A stretch of DNA of 49,587 nt, from positions 1 through 49,587 of the forward strand of contig NZ_KB910956.1 of assembly GCF_000383235.1 (NCBI RefSeq), given 5' to 3'. Both the position numbers and the translations under genes were made by a program. The first letter of the stretch is position 1, and the number at the start of each line of letters is the position of its first letter. The DNA comes from Bacillus sp. 123MFChir2. GTDB taxonomy: Bacteria > Bacillota > Bacilli > Bacillales > Bacillaceae_G. This document shows positions 20,516-30,438 of this stretch, in pieces. The notes beneath the pieces were generated by a model that was given only the letters and a program-made list of their open reading frames with translations, was not told the DNA's origin and searched no databases.

Positions 20516-20797
20516 TTAGAACAAGCTATCTTCCGCCTTTACTTGAACTTTCTCTTCACGAACAACGGTATATAAGTTTGCCGCATCTTCTTTTTTTGTC
20601 GTTTCTTTTAATTCATTAATTTTTACCGTAACAACTTTTTGACCGAAACGAATCGTTAATTCATCTTCTGCCTTTACAGTTGAGCTTGCTTTCGCAACTT
20701 GACCGTTAATCATAATTCGTCCTTGATCTGCAACTTCTTTTGCTAATGTTCTTCTTTTGATAAGACGAGACACTTTTAAAAATTTATCTAAACGCAC
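20516..20797 (-). CDS. rqcP: S4-domain ribosome quality control factor RqcP (YabO/HslR)
   Basis: A 93-residue RNA-binding protein consisting mainly of an S4 domain: MRLDKFLKVSRLIKRRTLAKEV then DQGRIMINGQVAKASSTV. In B. subtilis RqcP binds stalled 50S subunits with RqcH and promotes C-terminal poly-alanine tailing of incomplete proteins. The GGGGGAG upstream supports the ATG. It follows yabN by 12 bp. Confidence 0.93.
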   Translation of the reverse strand: MRLDKFLKVSRLIKRRTLAKEVADQGRIMINGQVAKASSTVKAEDELTIRFGQKVVTVKINELKETTKKEDAANLYTVVREEKVQVKAEDSLF

Positions 20798-20809
20798 AAC
20801 AACTCCCCC

Positions 20810-22273
20810 TTATTCATTCTCTATTCGCTTTGCTTCTTCCCATAATGCATCAAGCTCTTTTAAGGAAAAATCTTTCATTTCCTTCTCCATACTAGCAACC
20901 TTTGCTTCCATATATAAAAAACGGCTTATAAATTTTTCGTTTGTTTTATGAAGTGCTTCTTCCGGACTGATTTTATAATAGCGAGCAATATTCACAAATG
21001 CAAATATTAAATCCCCAAATTCCGATAACATTTTCTCTTCATCCATAACCGTCACTTCACGTTGGAATTCTTCCCATTCCTCATCTACTTTTTCCATCAT
21101 TGGCTTAATATTATCCCAGTCAAAACCAACCTTTGCAGCTTCTTTTTGAATTTCATAAGCGCGCATTAACTGAGGTAAGCTGTTTGGAATACCTGATAAG
21201 ATAGACTCTTTTACATTTCCTTTTTCTTGTTTCTTAATTTCTTCCCAATTCGTAACAACATCAGCAGCCGTCTCTACACTAACATCTCCAAATACATGAG
21301 GGTGACGACGTACCATTTTCTCAGACAATGCGCGAATGACATCATCAATCGAGAACCAGCCTTCATCTTCACCAATTTGCGCATGAAGCATAACTTGCAA
21401 TAGAACATCACCAAGTTCTTCAACAAGATGCTCATCATCTTCCTCATCGATAGCTTCTAATACCTCATATGCTTCTTCAATTAAATATTTCTTTAGTGTT
21501 TGGTGCGTTTGCTTTTTATCCCACGGACATCCGTTTGGTCCGCGTAGCTCCGCGATAATATCACGTAATACAGCAAATTCTTGATACAACGATTGTCGAT
21601 TTAACACCGGCGGCACATACACACTCGTTAAATTATTAAGCTCCGCCTCATGATCCAATAAATAGAGTGGCACTTTCTTCACTTGTTCAAATGATGTTCC
21701 TGCCGCAGTCACGATATATACTTCATAATCATCTGGAAGCATTTCCATTAATGTTAGTTTGACCTCAGATGCAATAAATGCATCATACACTTGACAGAAA
21801 ATTAAGTGCTGACGAAGCTCTAATTGTCCTCTTTCGAATGACGTCGCATCAATTAACTGAAACCCTTCAATTGGATCAATTTTCAAGCTTGTAAACATTG
21901 GATCTAAAAAGCTTTGTCCACCTTCGATGCGCACCTCAATATTCTCTTTTTCTCCTTTTTGCAGCAAAAGTTGTACAGTACGCTCTGCCACAAGCGGATG
22001 ACCTGGAACCGCATATAAAACGTTAGCTTCCTTGGCTTTTTCAATCAATGTGTTAGAAATTGTTTCATACACCTCTTCAAATGTATCATACGCTTCATAT
22101 ACACCATCAAAAGATGTGTATAATACACCTTCTTTCTCGAGCTCCCCTATAACTGGATGTTCTTTTGTTCGAACATACATGCGCTCCGCTTCTTTCACCT
22201 TTCGATATACGCCCATTGTAAGCTGGTCTAACTCACCAGCTCCTAATCCTAAAATCGTAATGGTTCTTTTCAT
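20810..22273 (-). CDS. yabN: YabN: tetrapyrrole-methylase-like domain fused to MazG NTP pyrophosphohydrolase
   Basis: A two-domain protein of 487 residues. Residues 1 to ~225 form a SAM-type tetrapyrrole methylase fold (ITILGLGAGELDQLTMGVY, VPGHPLVAERTV) of unknown activity. From about residue 246 a MazG module (GCPWDKKQTHQTLKKYLIEE, then EAYEVLEAI) hydrolyses NTPs, including damaged ones, to NMPs. A second MazG-like helical pair near the C-terminus has DEEWEEFQREV. The ATG at 22273 starts the conserved MKRTITILG; the frame extends upstream without similarity. It lies 11 bp after yabM. Confidence 0.94.
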   Translation of the reverse strand: MKRTITILGLGAGELDQLTMGVYRKVKEAERMYVRTKEHPVIGELEKEGVLYTSFDGVYEAYDTFEEVYETISNTLIEKAKEANVLYAVPGHPLVAERTVQLLLQKGEKENIEVRIEGGQSFLDPMFTSLKIDPIEGFQLIDATSFERGQLELRQHLIFCQVYDAFIASEVKLTLMEMLPDDYEVYIVTAAGTSFEQVKKVPLYLLDHEAELNNLTSVYVPPVLNRQSLYQEFAVLRDIIAELRGPNGCPWDKKQTHQTLKKYLIEEAYEVLEAIDEEDDEHLVEELGDVLLQVMLHAQIGEDEGWFSIDDVIRALSEKMVRRHPHVFGDVSVETAADVVTNWEEIKKQEKGNVKESILSGIPNSLPQLMRAYEIQKEAAKVGFDWDNIKPMMEKVDEEWEEFQREVTVMDEEKMLSEFGDLIFAFVNIARYYKISPEEALHKTNEKFISRFLYMEAKVASMEKEMKDFSLKELDALWEEAKRIENE

Positions 22274-22284
22274 AATGCCCACCT

Positions 22285-23892
22285 CTATCCACTCTTCTTC
22301 AAAGAAGTTTGTGCTTTTTCTTGTTTCATAACCGTTCCAAGTTCCTGCGCTGTAAATACTTGTAGCTTTAAAATTAAAAATACATATAGTAAACCACCAA
22401 CACCGACACATAATAACGCTTGAATCGCTGCCAATCCTCTATGCTCCGCGTTAGCTTGCAATCCAAACCATTCAAACATATACATGCATCCAGAAAGTGC
22501 TAACACCATACTTAACGCTCCAATTGTCACACCTACAATAGGGGTTTTCTGTATAAGTGGTTCATTAACAACTCGAATCAGTAATACACTATTCAATATG
22601 GCAATAAACAACAACGCAATCACAGTTGCAATCGCTGCACCGATTACACCAAAATGCGGCATTAATATATAATTGAGTAACAATTTTACACATGCACCAA
22701 TTACAACAAATAAAGCTGGTTTTACAGTTTGTCCTACTCCTTGCAAAATTGATGCAGTTGTAATTGCTAATGAACTAAACAGAATAGAAATAGATAAAAC
22801 CCCTAGCATGGCAGAGCCATCGCCATTTGCAAATAACATAATATTTGTTGGACGAATGATACTTGCGAGTCCCAATGATGCAGCAAGCCCAATTACAAAT
22901 GTAATTTTAATTGCTAACTGTACTTTTTCGCGAATGAACACGTGATCTCCTCTCTCTTTTGCAGCCGTAATCATCGGAATTAAGGAAAGTGAAAACGATG
23001 TTGTCACAACCGTCCCAAGCTGCATAAGAGGAATGCTGCGATCGTATATCCCCTTTAACGTTTTTGCTATTTCTGCTGGCTCTCCATTTTGAACAAGTAA
23101 ACTATAGAGCGAAATAGAATCTGCCATTTGTATAAAAATTAACACTAAATTACTAACACAAATTGCAATCCCTTGCCAAAGCAACGTACGAATAATGGCC
23201 TTTTTATTGGAAATCCCTTTAAAACTTCGCACAAAAATAGAACAAAAATCCTTTCGCAAATAAAACAGCAATACAGCCACACCAATAAAGCTACCTGCTA
23301 TTGAGCCAAACATAGCACCTGCTCCCACCGTATATAAATCAAATCCTTTTTTGATAAGGAATAATGATAAGAATACGATAATGGATACGCGAATCGTTTG
23401 TTCTATTACCTGTGATATAGCTGTTGGCATCATATTTCCAAACCCTTGAAAATAACCTCGTGCTACTGAAAGAAATGGCATTAATAAAAAAGAAAATGCA
23501 ATAACGCAAATTAGCTTTTCTAAATTCGCATCTCCCATTAAAGATGCAATTGTATGTGCACCAAAAAACAATACACTACATCCTACAATTCCAATAGCCA
23601 ATAAAAACCAAAAACAAATACATATTATGGACTCTGCTTCCTTTCGCTCTCCTCGCTCTAAACGTTCTGCAATCATTTTTGAAATAATGATTGGAAAACC
23701 ATATGTCGCTAAAATTAAACAAAACCCGTAAAACGGGTAAATTTGCTGATAAATATAAAAGCCAATATCACCAGCTATATTTTGATATGGAATACGGTAA
23801 AAGGCACTTAATACTTTTGTAACAAAGCTCGCAATTGTTAATATAATCGCTCCGCGCCAAAAAGCTTGGTACTTATTCGTCTCCATAACCAT
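22285..23892 (-). CDS. yabM: polysaccharide flippase-family membrane protein YabM
   Basis: A 535-residue integral membrane protein of the MOP superfamily, close to SpoVB and related to Amj/MurJ lipid II flippases. About 14 hydrophobic segments can be counted, with the family motif around SKMIAERLERGERKEA and PFLSVARGYFQG. The substrate is probably an undecaprenyl-linked sugar, but this is inference. I choose the ATG at 23892, five bases after GGGAG; a second ATG lies two codons on. It heads a tight run with yabN and rqcP. Confidence 0.9.
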   Translation of the reverse strand: MVMETNKYQAFWRGAIILTIASFVTKVLSAFYRIPYQNIAGDIGFYIYQQIYPFYGFCLILATYGFPIIISKMIAERLERGERKEAESIICICFWFLLAIGIVGCSVLFFGAHTIASLMGDANLEKLICVIAFSFLLMPFLSVARGYFQGFGNMMPTAISQVIEQTIRVSIIVFLSLFLIKKGFDLYTVGAGAMFGSIAGSFIGVAVLLFYLRKDFCSIFVRSFKGISNKKAIIRTLLWQGIAICVSNLVLIFIQMADSISLYSLLVQNGEPAEIAKTLKGIYDRSIPLMQLGTVVTTSFSLSLIPMITAAKERGDHVFIREKVQLAIKITFVIGLAASLGLASIIRPTNIMLFANGDGSAMLGVLSISILFSSLAITTASILQGVGQTVKPALFVVIGACVKLLLNYILMPHFGVIGAAIATVIALLFIAILNSVLLIRVVNEPLIQKTPIVGVTIGALSMVLALSGCMYMFEWFGLQANAEHRGLAAIQALLCVGVGGLLYVFLILKLQVFTAQELGTVMKQEKAQTSLKKSG

Positions 23893-23973
23893 ACAATCTC
23901 CCTTTTTTCTTATACTCATCCTACGTATTATATCACAAAGAAAAAAACAGCCTTCCACTTTTAATGTGATCAT

Positions 23974-24001
23974 ATAAAAAAGGTAGCAAAACGCTACCTT
24001 T
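23974..24001 (-). terminator. spoVT terminator
   Basis: A 9-bp stem, AAAGGTAGC/GCTACCTTT (23979-23987 and 23993-24001), is followed by TTTTATATG on the minus strand. It lies ~100 bp after the spoVT stop, beyond repeat copy C. Confidence 0.88.
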
Positions 24002-24029
24002 ACATAAATATATAATTCCACGGTACATT

Positions 24030-24097
24030 GCATTAACTGCCCGTAGGATTGGCCCAACTAACCATCTGTGAGGAAAGCACGCACTGATGGTTAGTTG
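24030..24097 (+). repeat. interspersed intergenic repeat, family 1, copy C (shortened)
   Basis: Same orientation as copy A but shortened: it keeps AACTGCCCGTAGGATTGGCC and a hairpin AACTAACCATC/GATGGTTAGTT (arms ~24054-24064 and 24083-24093). Read on the minus strand it aligns with copy B over CCATCAG...CTGATGG, CCAATC and TACGGGCA. It lies between the spoVT stop and its terminator, so it is transcribed as part of the spoVT 3' UTR. Confidence 0.7.
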
Positions 24098-24101
24098 ATC
24101 T

Positions 24102-24638
24102 TTATTGTTCCATTTGTTTTGCTAAGAAGCTTGCTGCTGTATCCACAGCTTTATGTTCTACATCACTAATGATTGCTTCTTTTGAAAAAATAATAACAGC
24201 TCCAATCGGATCGCCATTTGCGATAATCGGACCAATTGTATAAGATTGTACCCTTTCAGCCACTCCATCCATAATTGAAATTTCACTTTCATCTGTCATG
24301 ACAACCGATTTACGTTCTTCCATCGCTTTCTCAACTAAATCTCCAACGCTTTTATTTAAGTATTCTTTTTTGGACACGCCGGCGACAGCAATAATTGAAT
24401 CGCGGTCACAAACAAGTACGTTATGCCCTAAACTATCATACAAAGCATCTGCATATTCTTTAGCAAAATCACCCAACTCACTAATTGGAGAATATTTCTT
24501 TAAAATAACTTCTCCATCGCGATCAACAAAAATTTCTAATGGGTCACCTTCCCGAATACGGAGAGTCCTGCGAATTTCTTTCGGAATAACAACCCTTCCT
24601 AAATCATCAATTCGACGTACAATTCCAGTTGCTTTCAT
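24102..24638 (-). CDS. spoVT: stage V sporulation regulator SpoVT
   Basis: A transcription factor of the AbrB family that tunes sigma-G genes in the forespore. The 178-residue protein has an N-terminal swapped-hairpin DNA-binding domain (MKATGIVRRIDDLGRVVIPK, then EIRRTLRIREGDPLEIFVD), clearly paralogous to abrB at 42011-42295, and a C-terminal GAF-like domain (residues ~55-178) of unknown ligand. A sigma-G-type promoter lies upstream. Confidence 0.97.
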   Translation of the reverse strand: MKATGIVRRIDDLGRVVIPKEIRRTLRIREGDPLEIFVDRDGEVILKKYSPISELGDFAKEYADALYDSLGHNVLVCDRDSIIAVAGVSKKEYLNKSVGDLVEKAMEERKSVVMTDESEISIMDGVAERVQSYTIGPIIANGDPIGAVIIFSKEAIISDVEHKAVDTAASFLAKQMEQ

Positions 24639-24716
24639 TCTAATGCTGCCTCACTTTCTACTGATGATAAAGGTGGTGCTTTTACCTGTTCATGTAAAAA
24701 TCACCAACTATTAAAC

Positions 24717-24746
24717 ATAGTATTTTACACATTAGTTCTTCTATAC
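24717..24746 (-). promoter_or_regulatory. sigma-G-type promoter for spoVT
   Basis: The minus strand has GTATA (24742-24746), a 16-bp spacer and AAATACTAT (24717-24725), close to the sigma-G pattern (GNATA and CATNCTA). Expression of spoVT by sigma-G is known in B. subtilis. The first base of the -10 deviates. Confidence 0.5.
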
Positions 24747-24773
24747 ACGTCGAATGGTATTTTTTATTCTCAT

Positions 24774-27700
24774 TTAAGCATTTATCTCTTCTTTTTTCAC
24801 ATCTTTTAAACCTTTTAATAAATTTTCGGCGATTGTAAGCCACTTTGCTACTTCTAGTTCACGCACATTTATCACAATTTTCAAGCGTGAACCTTCCATA
24901 CCAAGACCAATCATACGCCCAAAACTGCTCCCAAGCATAAATAACTTTCCGCCATCAATATTTTGACTCGCCTTTTCTGAAAACATCAGTGTCACTTCTT
25001 GTTTCATTTGCTTAATTAATTCGATTCCTTCTTGCATTGCTAGTACCTTAATACTTGCAATTTGTAGTAAATATCCAACTTCTTGTGGATAATCACCAAA
25101 GCGGTCGATCATCTCTTCTTGTAATTCTTCAATATCCTCAATGGCAGAAACGCCCCTAAATTGCTTATACATCATAATTTTTTGTTTGCTATCGGAAATA
25201 TACGCATCTGGTAAATATGCATCTACTTCTAGATCAATCTCAACATCAATCGTTTGCTCTTCTGCATCCGTACCTCTTCGCTGTTCAATTGCATCTTTTA
25301 ACATTTGTGAATATAAATCAAAACCAACGGAATCAATAAATCCATGTTGCTCTGCACCTAATAAATTACCTGCTCCGCGGATAGACAAATCACGCATAGC
25401 GATTTTAAATCCAGAGCCTAGTTCTGTAAATTCTTTAATGGCTTGCAGGCGTTTTTCTGCAACCTCGGATAACACTTTATCACGCTTATATGTAAAATAC
25501 GCATAAGCAACACGATTAGAACGTCCTACCCGGCCACGCAACTGATACAACTGCGATAATCCCATACGATCTGCATCGAACACAATTAATGTATTTACAT
25601 TCGGAATATCGACACCTGTTTCAATAATCGTTGTACTTACAAGTACATCGTGCTGACCCTCTAAAAAGGAAAGCATAACAGATTCTAATTCACTTTCATT
25701 CATCTTTCCATGCGCAAAAGTTACACGTGCATCAGGAACAAGCATAGAAATTTCATCCACTTTTCGTTCGATATCTTCAACGCGATTGTATAAGAAATAC
25801 ACTTGCCCGCCTCGTGCCAACTCACGTTCAATCGCTTCTCTTATTAACGCTGGATTATATTCCACAACGTACGTTTGCACCGGGAATCGATTTTCTGGCG
25901 GTGTTTCAATAACAGATAAATCACGAACACCTAACATGGACATATGAAGCGTACGGGGAATTGGCGTTGCTGTTAATGTTAGTACATCGACATTAGCTTT
26001 TAACTGCTTAACTTTTTCCTTATGTGTTACACCAAATCGCTGCTCTTCATCAATAATAAGTAATCCTAAATCTTTATATATGACATCCTTTGACAGAAGG
26101 CGATGTGTACCGATAACAATATCAACAGTACCATCTTTTAGTCCTTTAATTGTTTCATTTTGCTGTTTTCTCGTACGGAAGCGACTTAATAACCCGATAT
26201 TAATAGGATAATCTTGGAATCGCTCTCGGATTGTTTCATAATGCTGCTGTGCTAAAATTGTTGTTGGCACTAAAATTGCAACTTGCTTTTCATCCATAAT
26301 CGCTTTAAAAGCGGCCCGAATCGCAACTTCAGTTTTTCCATATCCCACATCGCCGCAAAGCAGGCGATCCATCGGACGACCGCGCTCCATATCCTTCTTG
26401 ATTTCTGCAATTGAGCGTAACTGATCTTCTGTTTCTTGATAAGGAAATAACGATTCAAACTCCTGTTGTTCAGATGTATCTGGAGTAAAACCATAACCCT
26501 TTGATGCTTCGCGCTCTGCATACAGCTTAATTAAATCATCTGCAATATCTTGAACAGATTTTTCTACCTTCGTCTTAACCTTCTTCCAATCATTTCCGCC
26601 AAGTTTATAAACTTTAGGGTCTTTCCCCTCAGATCCCACATACTTTTGTACTTGATCAATCTGTTCAATTGGAACGTATAACTTATCATTCCCTTGATAC
26701 TTAATATGCAAATAATCTTTATGGACACCATTAATTTCTAATGTTTCAATTCCTAAAAATTTACCGATACCGTGATTTACGTGAACAACGTAATCACCCA
26801 CTTTTAATTCAGAGTAGCTTTTAATTCTCTCTGCATTCGAAAGTTTTTGCTTACGCTGTGATTTTTTTACTTTTTTGTTAAATAATTCTTTTTCGGTAAG
26901 GATTGCAAGCTTTTGCATCGGCATTTCAAAACCCGCATGTAAGTCACCAACCGCAATTTGAATACGACCTGGGAGCAATACATCTGTTCCTTCAATAATA
27001 TCTGCTTCAATATCATAATCATTTAAAATGTGCTGCAATTTCTTTGTTCGTTCCTCATTTGCACCTAATACAACTGTGGTAAACCGACTTTTCGTCCATC
27101 TATCAATTTCTGTTTTTAATAAGTTCATTTGACCGTGAAAGTCTTGCATTGTTTTACATGTCAAATTTACAATATTTTGCGGATTTGTATGCGGAATGTG
27201 ACGTAAGAACAAAGTTAAGTATAAGAAATTTCGTTTTTTGTGATTCAAAAATTGAGAAAAATTATGCGAAAAAGATAAATCTTGAACAATTGTTCCTTCT
27301 CCAAGAAGCGATATATACCATTCCGCTTCTTCCGTTTCTAAATGATCTGCTGTTTCTTGAATTCGAGAAACCTCGTCTAGAATAACAACACCATTTTCCG
27401 GTAAATATTCTATTAGACTAGCAGGTTCCTTGTAAAATAAAGATAAATATTTGAACATCTGCTCAATGGTCTGTCCATTTTTCAATAGTTCTAATTCATA
27501 CGTAACAGTTTCTAATACTGTTGTTTTTAATTTCTCGTCAGATACCTTTTTTAATGTATTAGTTAAACCTAATTCTAGCTTCTGAATTCCAACCGCTAGC
27601 TCTTCTTTAGAAAATACAAATTCAGTAGCTGGGCCAAATGATATGCTATCCATCTTCTCTTGCGAACGTTGTTCTTCTACAGTAAAGGAACGGATGGAAT

Positions 27701-28304
27701 CTACTTCGGTATCAAAGAATTCAATACGAACCGGCAATTCTTCTGTTAATGGATAGATATCTAATATCCCACCGCGAACACTAAATTCACCCGGTGCCTC
27801 TACCATAGATTTACGTTCATAGCCCATAATCGTTAACATGTGAAGCAATTCATCAAGATCAATTTCTTGCCCCATTTTTAATTCGATTTGCTGTTTCTTC
27901 CACATCTCTTTTGTCGGTAGAAAACGCCGCAAACCAGCAACAGGAGCCACAATAATTCCACTTTCTCCCGCCGCTAAGCGATTCAACACTTCAATGCGCT
28001 GTGCCTTCAATTCTGGGCTGGCAACACCGATTTCTGATGCAATAGATTCATTTACAGGATATAACCAAACATTCTGCTCTCCAATTAATGAAACTAAATC
28101 CTCGTACACCTTTTGCGCCTGATATAAATTATGCGTGATAACAAGCTGTGACTGCTTTGTTTTTTTATATAAACTAGCCATTAATAATGACCGTGAAGAA
28201 GTTGCCATACCTGAGATAAGCTGTTCTTTTAAACCTTCTTCTAAACCATCTATAATTGATCGTATTTCTTTATTTTCGTAAAATTGCTCTAGTAAACCTA
28301 TCAT
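24774..28304 (-). CDS. mfd: transcription-repair coupling factor
   Basis: Mfd pushes stalled RNA polymerase off damaged DNA and recruits UvrA. The 1176-residue protein has the UvrB-like N-terminal modules, the RNA polymerase-interacting domain (near residues 490-560, with YVVHVNHGIGKFLGIE), and a RecG-like translocase with Walker A GDVGYGKT near residue 650 and DEEQRFG near 751. The C-terminal autoinhibitory domain follows. Length is typical. GAGAGGAG precedes the ATG. It lies between fin and spoVT as in B. subtilis. Confidence 0.97.
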   Translation of the reverse strand: MIGLLEQFYENKEIRSIIDGLEEGLKEQLISGMATSSRSLLMASLYKKTKQSQLVITHNLYQAQKVYEDLVSLIGEQNVWLYPVNESIASEIGVASPELKAQRIEVLNRLAAGESGIIVAPVAGLRRFLPTKEMWKKQQIELKMGQEIDLDELLHMLTIMGYERKSMVEAPGEFSVRGGILDIYPLTEELPVRIEFFDTEVDSIRSFTVEEQRSQEKMDSISFGPATEFVFSKEELAVGIQKLELGLTNTLKKVSDEKLKTTVLETVTYELELLKNGQTIEQMFKYLSLFYKEPASLIEYLPENGVVILDEVSRIQETADHLETEEAEWYISLLGEGTIVQDLSFSHNFSQFLNHKKRNFLYLTLFLRHIPHTNPQNIVNLTCKTMQDFHGQMNLLKTEIDRWTKSRFTTVVLGANEERTKKLQHILNDYDIEADIIEGTDVLLPGRIQIAVGDLHAGFEMPMQKLAILTEKELFNKKVKKSQRKQKLSNAERIKSYSELKVGDYVVHVNHGIGKFLGIETLEINGVHKDYLHIKYQGNDKLYVPIEQIDQVQKYVGSEGKDPKVYKLGGNDWKKVKTKVEKSVQDIADDLIKLYAEREASKGYGFTPDTSEQQEFESLFPYQETEDQLRSIAEIKKDMERGRPMDRLLCGDVGYGKTEVAIRAAFKAIMDEKQVAILVPTTILAQQHYETIRERFQDYPINIGLLSRFRTRKQQNETIKGLKDGTVDIVIGTHRLLSKDVIYKDLGLLIIDEEQRFGVTHKEKVKQLKANVDVLTLTATPIPRTLHMSMLGVRDLSVIETPPENRFPVQTYVVEYNPALIREAIERELARGGQVYFLYNRVEDIERKVDEISMLVPDARVTFAHGKMNESELESVMLSFLEGQHDVLVSTTIIETGVDIPNVNTLIVFDADRMGLSQLYQLRGRVGRSNRVAYAYFTYKRDKVLSEVAEKRLQAIKEFTELGSGFKIAMRDLSIRGAGNLLGAEQHGFIDSVGFDLYSQMLKDAIEQRRGTDAEEQTIDVEIDLEVDAYLPDAYISDSKQKIMMYKQFRGVSAIEDIEELQEEMIDRFGDYPQEVGYLLQIASIKVLAMQEGIELIKQMKQEVTLMFSEKASQNIDGGKLFMLGSSFGRMIGLGMEGSRLKIVINVRELEVAKWLTIAENLLKGLKDVKKEEINA

Positions 28305-28417
28305 TTTTCAAAACTCCTCTCAACATAAAGAGCAAGCTACTATATTTTATACAAAGATTTCGTAAAAAGAAAACAGAAAAATGCTTTGGACAAGCCAAAG
28401 CGAAGCAATACACCCTA

Positions 28418-28540
28418 TCACTGTAAGTCTCTCATCTTCATATTTAGAAAAGAGAAGGATGAAAGTTCCCCCATTATCAAGGGACAATGTGTTTAGCTAA
28501 CTACCGGTAAGGAAAACATGCTCTAACAGAAATTTTATTT
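28418..28540 (+). repeat. interspersed intergenic repeat, family 1, copy D (degenerate)
   Basis: A more decayed member in copy A orientation: CACTGTAAGTC at the left, an imperfect inverted pair CATCTTC/GAAGGATG, then CTAACTACCGGTAAGGAAAA and CATGC, which align with copy C (CTAACCATCTGTGAGGAAAG, then CACGC), and AGAAATTTTATTTTT at the right. It occupies the space between the mfd start and the fin stop. Confidence 0.5.
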
Positions 28541-28765
28541 TTATTGTAAGAACAGTTCATATTCATAATACTCTGGATAGGATGCGAGTGTTTTTTGACA
28601 TGATTCACAAATTGTTTTTATATATATATTCCCGTTTTCATCAAAATGAATCATTTCTAACCGCTCTCGCTCTGTTAGTTGACCTAGCACAATGCCGTAT
28701 ACTTTTTCCGCTGTAATACTACCTATCCTATACCCACAATGTCTGCAGTAATAATGTCCGTCCAT
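28541..28765 (-). CDS. fin: anti-sigma-F factor Fin
   Basis: A 74-residue zinc-finger-like protein with two CxxC pairs (Cys7/Cys10 and Cys53/Cys56). In B. subtilis Fin (YabK) is made in the forespore under sigma-F and then inhibits sigma-F, easing the switch to sigma-G. It is structurally akin to the sigma-G inhibitor Gin, also encoded in this window (48882-49073). AGGAGGAAG precedes the ATG. It lies between pth and mfd, as expected. Confidence 0.92.
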   Translation of the reverse strand: MDGHYYCRHCGYRIGSITAEKVYGIVLGQLTERERLEMIHFDENGNIYIKTICESCQKTLASYPEYYEYELFLQ

Positions 28766-28836
28766 AACTTCCTCCTAGCCACACAATTATTACTATTATG
28801 GATATAAGTCTAAGAAAATATTCCCTTTTGTAAATG

Positions 28837-29397
28837 TTAATTATTGAAAGTATTCATAACTTGTAAAAATGGAGTTTTCAGCCATTCTTCACATGCATCT
28901 GCACTTTTTTCAATTGCTCGTTTTACCTCAGGCGTCTCATCTGCCATAAAACGCCCTAATACATAATCAACTACTTTCATGCCATTTTTAGGACGATCAA
29001 TTCCCATGCGAATGCGTTGGAATTCCTGTGTTCCTAAATGTGCAATTGTTGATTTCACACCGTTATGTCCACCCGCACTGCCTTTCATACGAAGACGCAA
29101 TTTTCCAACTGGAATATCTAAATCATCATACATCACTATAAAATCTTCAATATCAATTTTATAGTAATCCATAAGCGGACGAATACTTTCTCCAGATAAA
29201 TTCATATATGTAAGCGGCTTTAATAAAATGACTTTCTCCCCATTTACAAAACCCGCACCGAATAATCCCTTAAATTTTTGCTCATTTAATGGGATATTCC
29301 ATCGTTTAGATAATTCATCTATCGCCATGAACCCAATGTTGTGCCTTGTTAATTCATATTCTCTACCTGGGTTACCAAGTCCTACTATTAATTTCAT
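28837..29397 (-). CDS. pth: peptidyl-tRNA hydrolase
   Basis: The enzyme (also called SpoVC) cleaves peptidyl-tRNA released by abortive translation. The 186-residue protein begins [20 protein letters not shown], containing catalytic His19, and carries the [15 protein letters not shown] and [15 protein letters not shown] segments. The start at 29397 is chosen because the fold begins there; the frame is open 23 codons further upstream through the prs terminator. The ctc (L25) gene that separates prs from pth in B. subtilis is absent. Confidence 0.96.
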   Translation of the reverse strand: MKLIVGLGNPGREYELTRHNIGFMAIDELSKRWNIPLNEQKFKGLFGAGFVNGEKVILLKPLTYMNLSGESIRPLMDYYKIDIEDFIVMYDDLDIPVGKLRLRMKGSAGGHNGVKSTIAHLGTQEFQRIRMGIDRPKNGMKVVDYVLGRFMADETPEVKRAIEKSADACEEWLKTPFLQVMNTFNN

Positions 29398-29424
29398 TGT
29401 AACACCACTTTCTTTTTTCGATAC

Positions 29425-29454
29425 GAAAAGACGTAACCAACACTGGTTACGTCT
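29425..29454 (-). terminator. prs terminator
   Basis: A 10-bp stem, AGACGTAACC/GGTTACGTCT (29429-29438 and 29445-29454), is followed by TTTCG on the minus strand, between prs and pth. Confidence 0.8.
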
Positions 29455-29466
29455 CATTCTATCCAA

Positions 29467-30420
29467 TTAATTAAATAGTACACTTACAGATTCTTCTTCG
29501 TAAACACGAATAATTGCTTCTCCAATTAATGGAGCAACAGAAAGTTCTTGTACTTTATCAATTTTCTTTTCTTCTGGTAATACTATAGAGTTTGTTACAA
29601 CTAACTCTTTAATATTTGAATTTTGAATACGTTCAATTGCTGGACCAGATAAAACTGGGTGTGTACAGCAAGCATATACTTCAGAAGCACCGTTCTCTAC
29701 AAGAGCGTTTGCTGCTAATGTAATTGTACCAGCTGTATCAATGATGTCATCAATTAAAATTGCTGTTTTGCCTTCAATATTACCTACGATATTCATTACC
29801 TCCGCTACATTTGGACGCGGACGGCGTTTATCGATGATAGCGATTGGCGCTTTTAAACGATCTGCCATTTTTCGAGCACGTGTTACACCACCATGGTCTG
29901 GAGATACAATTACAATATCTTTAAGACCTTTCTTCTGAAAATAGTCAGAAAGAATAGGTACACCCATTAAATGGTCGATTGGAATATCAAAGAATCCTTG
30001 AATTTGTGGAGCATGTAAATCTAGAGTAATTACACGAGTAGCACCCGCTGTTTCAAGTAAGTTTGCAAACAGTTTCGCTGTAATCGGCTCACGAGAACGT
30101 GCTTTACGATCTTGGCGTGCATAACCATAGTAAGGAATAACAATGTTAATTGTTTTCGCAGATGCACGTTTTAACGCATCAATCATAATAAGCAATTCCA
30201 TAATATGCTCGTTTACTGGGAAACTTGTAGATTGGATGATAAATACATCGCAACCACGAATACTTTCTTCAATGTTAATTTGAATTTCTCCATCACTAAA
30301 ACGTGCAACAGAACATTTTCCTAATTCTACTCCAATGTGCTTTGCAATTTGCTCAGCAAGCGCCTTGTTAGAGTTTAAAGAAAATACTTTCAAATTAGAA
30401 TTTAGATATTGAGTCGACAT
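29467..30420 (-). CDS. prs: ribose-phosphate pyrophosphokinase
   Basis: Makes PRPP from ribose-5-phosphate and ATP, feeding purine, pyrimidine, histidine and NAD synthesis. The 317-residue protein has [13 protein letters not shown], the PRPP-synthase signature [25 protein letters not shown] and the PRPP-binding loop [12 protein letters not shown]. It follows glmU by 18 bp in the same direction. Confidence 0.97.
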   Translation of the reverse strand: MSTQYLNSNLKVFSLNSNKALAEQIAKHIGVELGKCSVARFSDGEIQINIEESIRGCDVFIIQSTSFPVNEHIMELLIMIDALKRASAKTINIVIPYYGYARQDRKARSREPITAKLFANLLETAGATRVITLDLHAPQIQGFFDIPIDHLMGVPILSDYFQKKGLKDIVIVSPDHGGVTRARKMADRLKAPIAIIDKRRPRPNVAEVMNIVGNIEGKTAILIDDIIDTAGTITLAANALVENGASEVYACCTHPVLSGPAIERIQNSNIKELVVTNSIVLPEEKKIDKVQELSVAPLIGEAIIRVYEEESVSVLFN

Positions 30421-30438
30421 CTAGATTAACCCTCCACA

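Noticed and set aside
24298-24714. 138-codon plus-strand frame antisense to spoVT
   Set aside because: Shadow of the spoVT reading frame, running into its promoter.
28766-28836. Sigma-F/G promoter for fin (GAATA ... CATAATAG)
   Set aside because: The spacing is 18 bp, too long for the sigma-F/sigma-G pattern, so it was not called.
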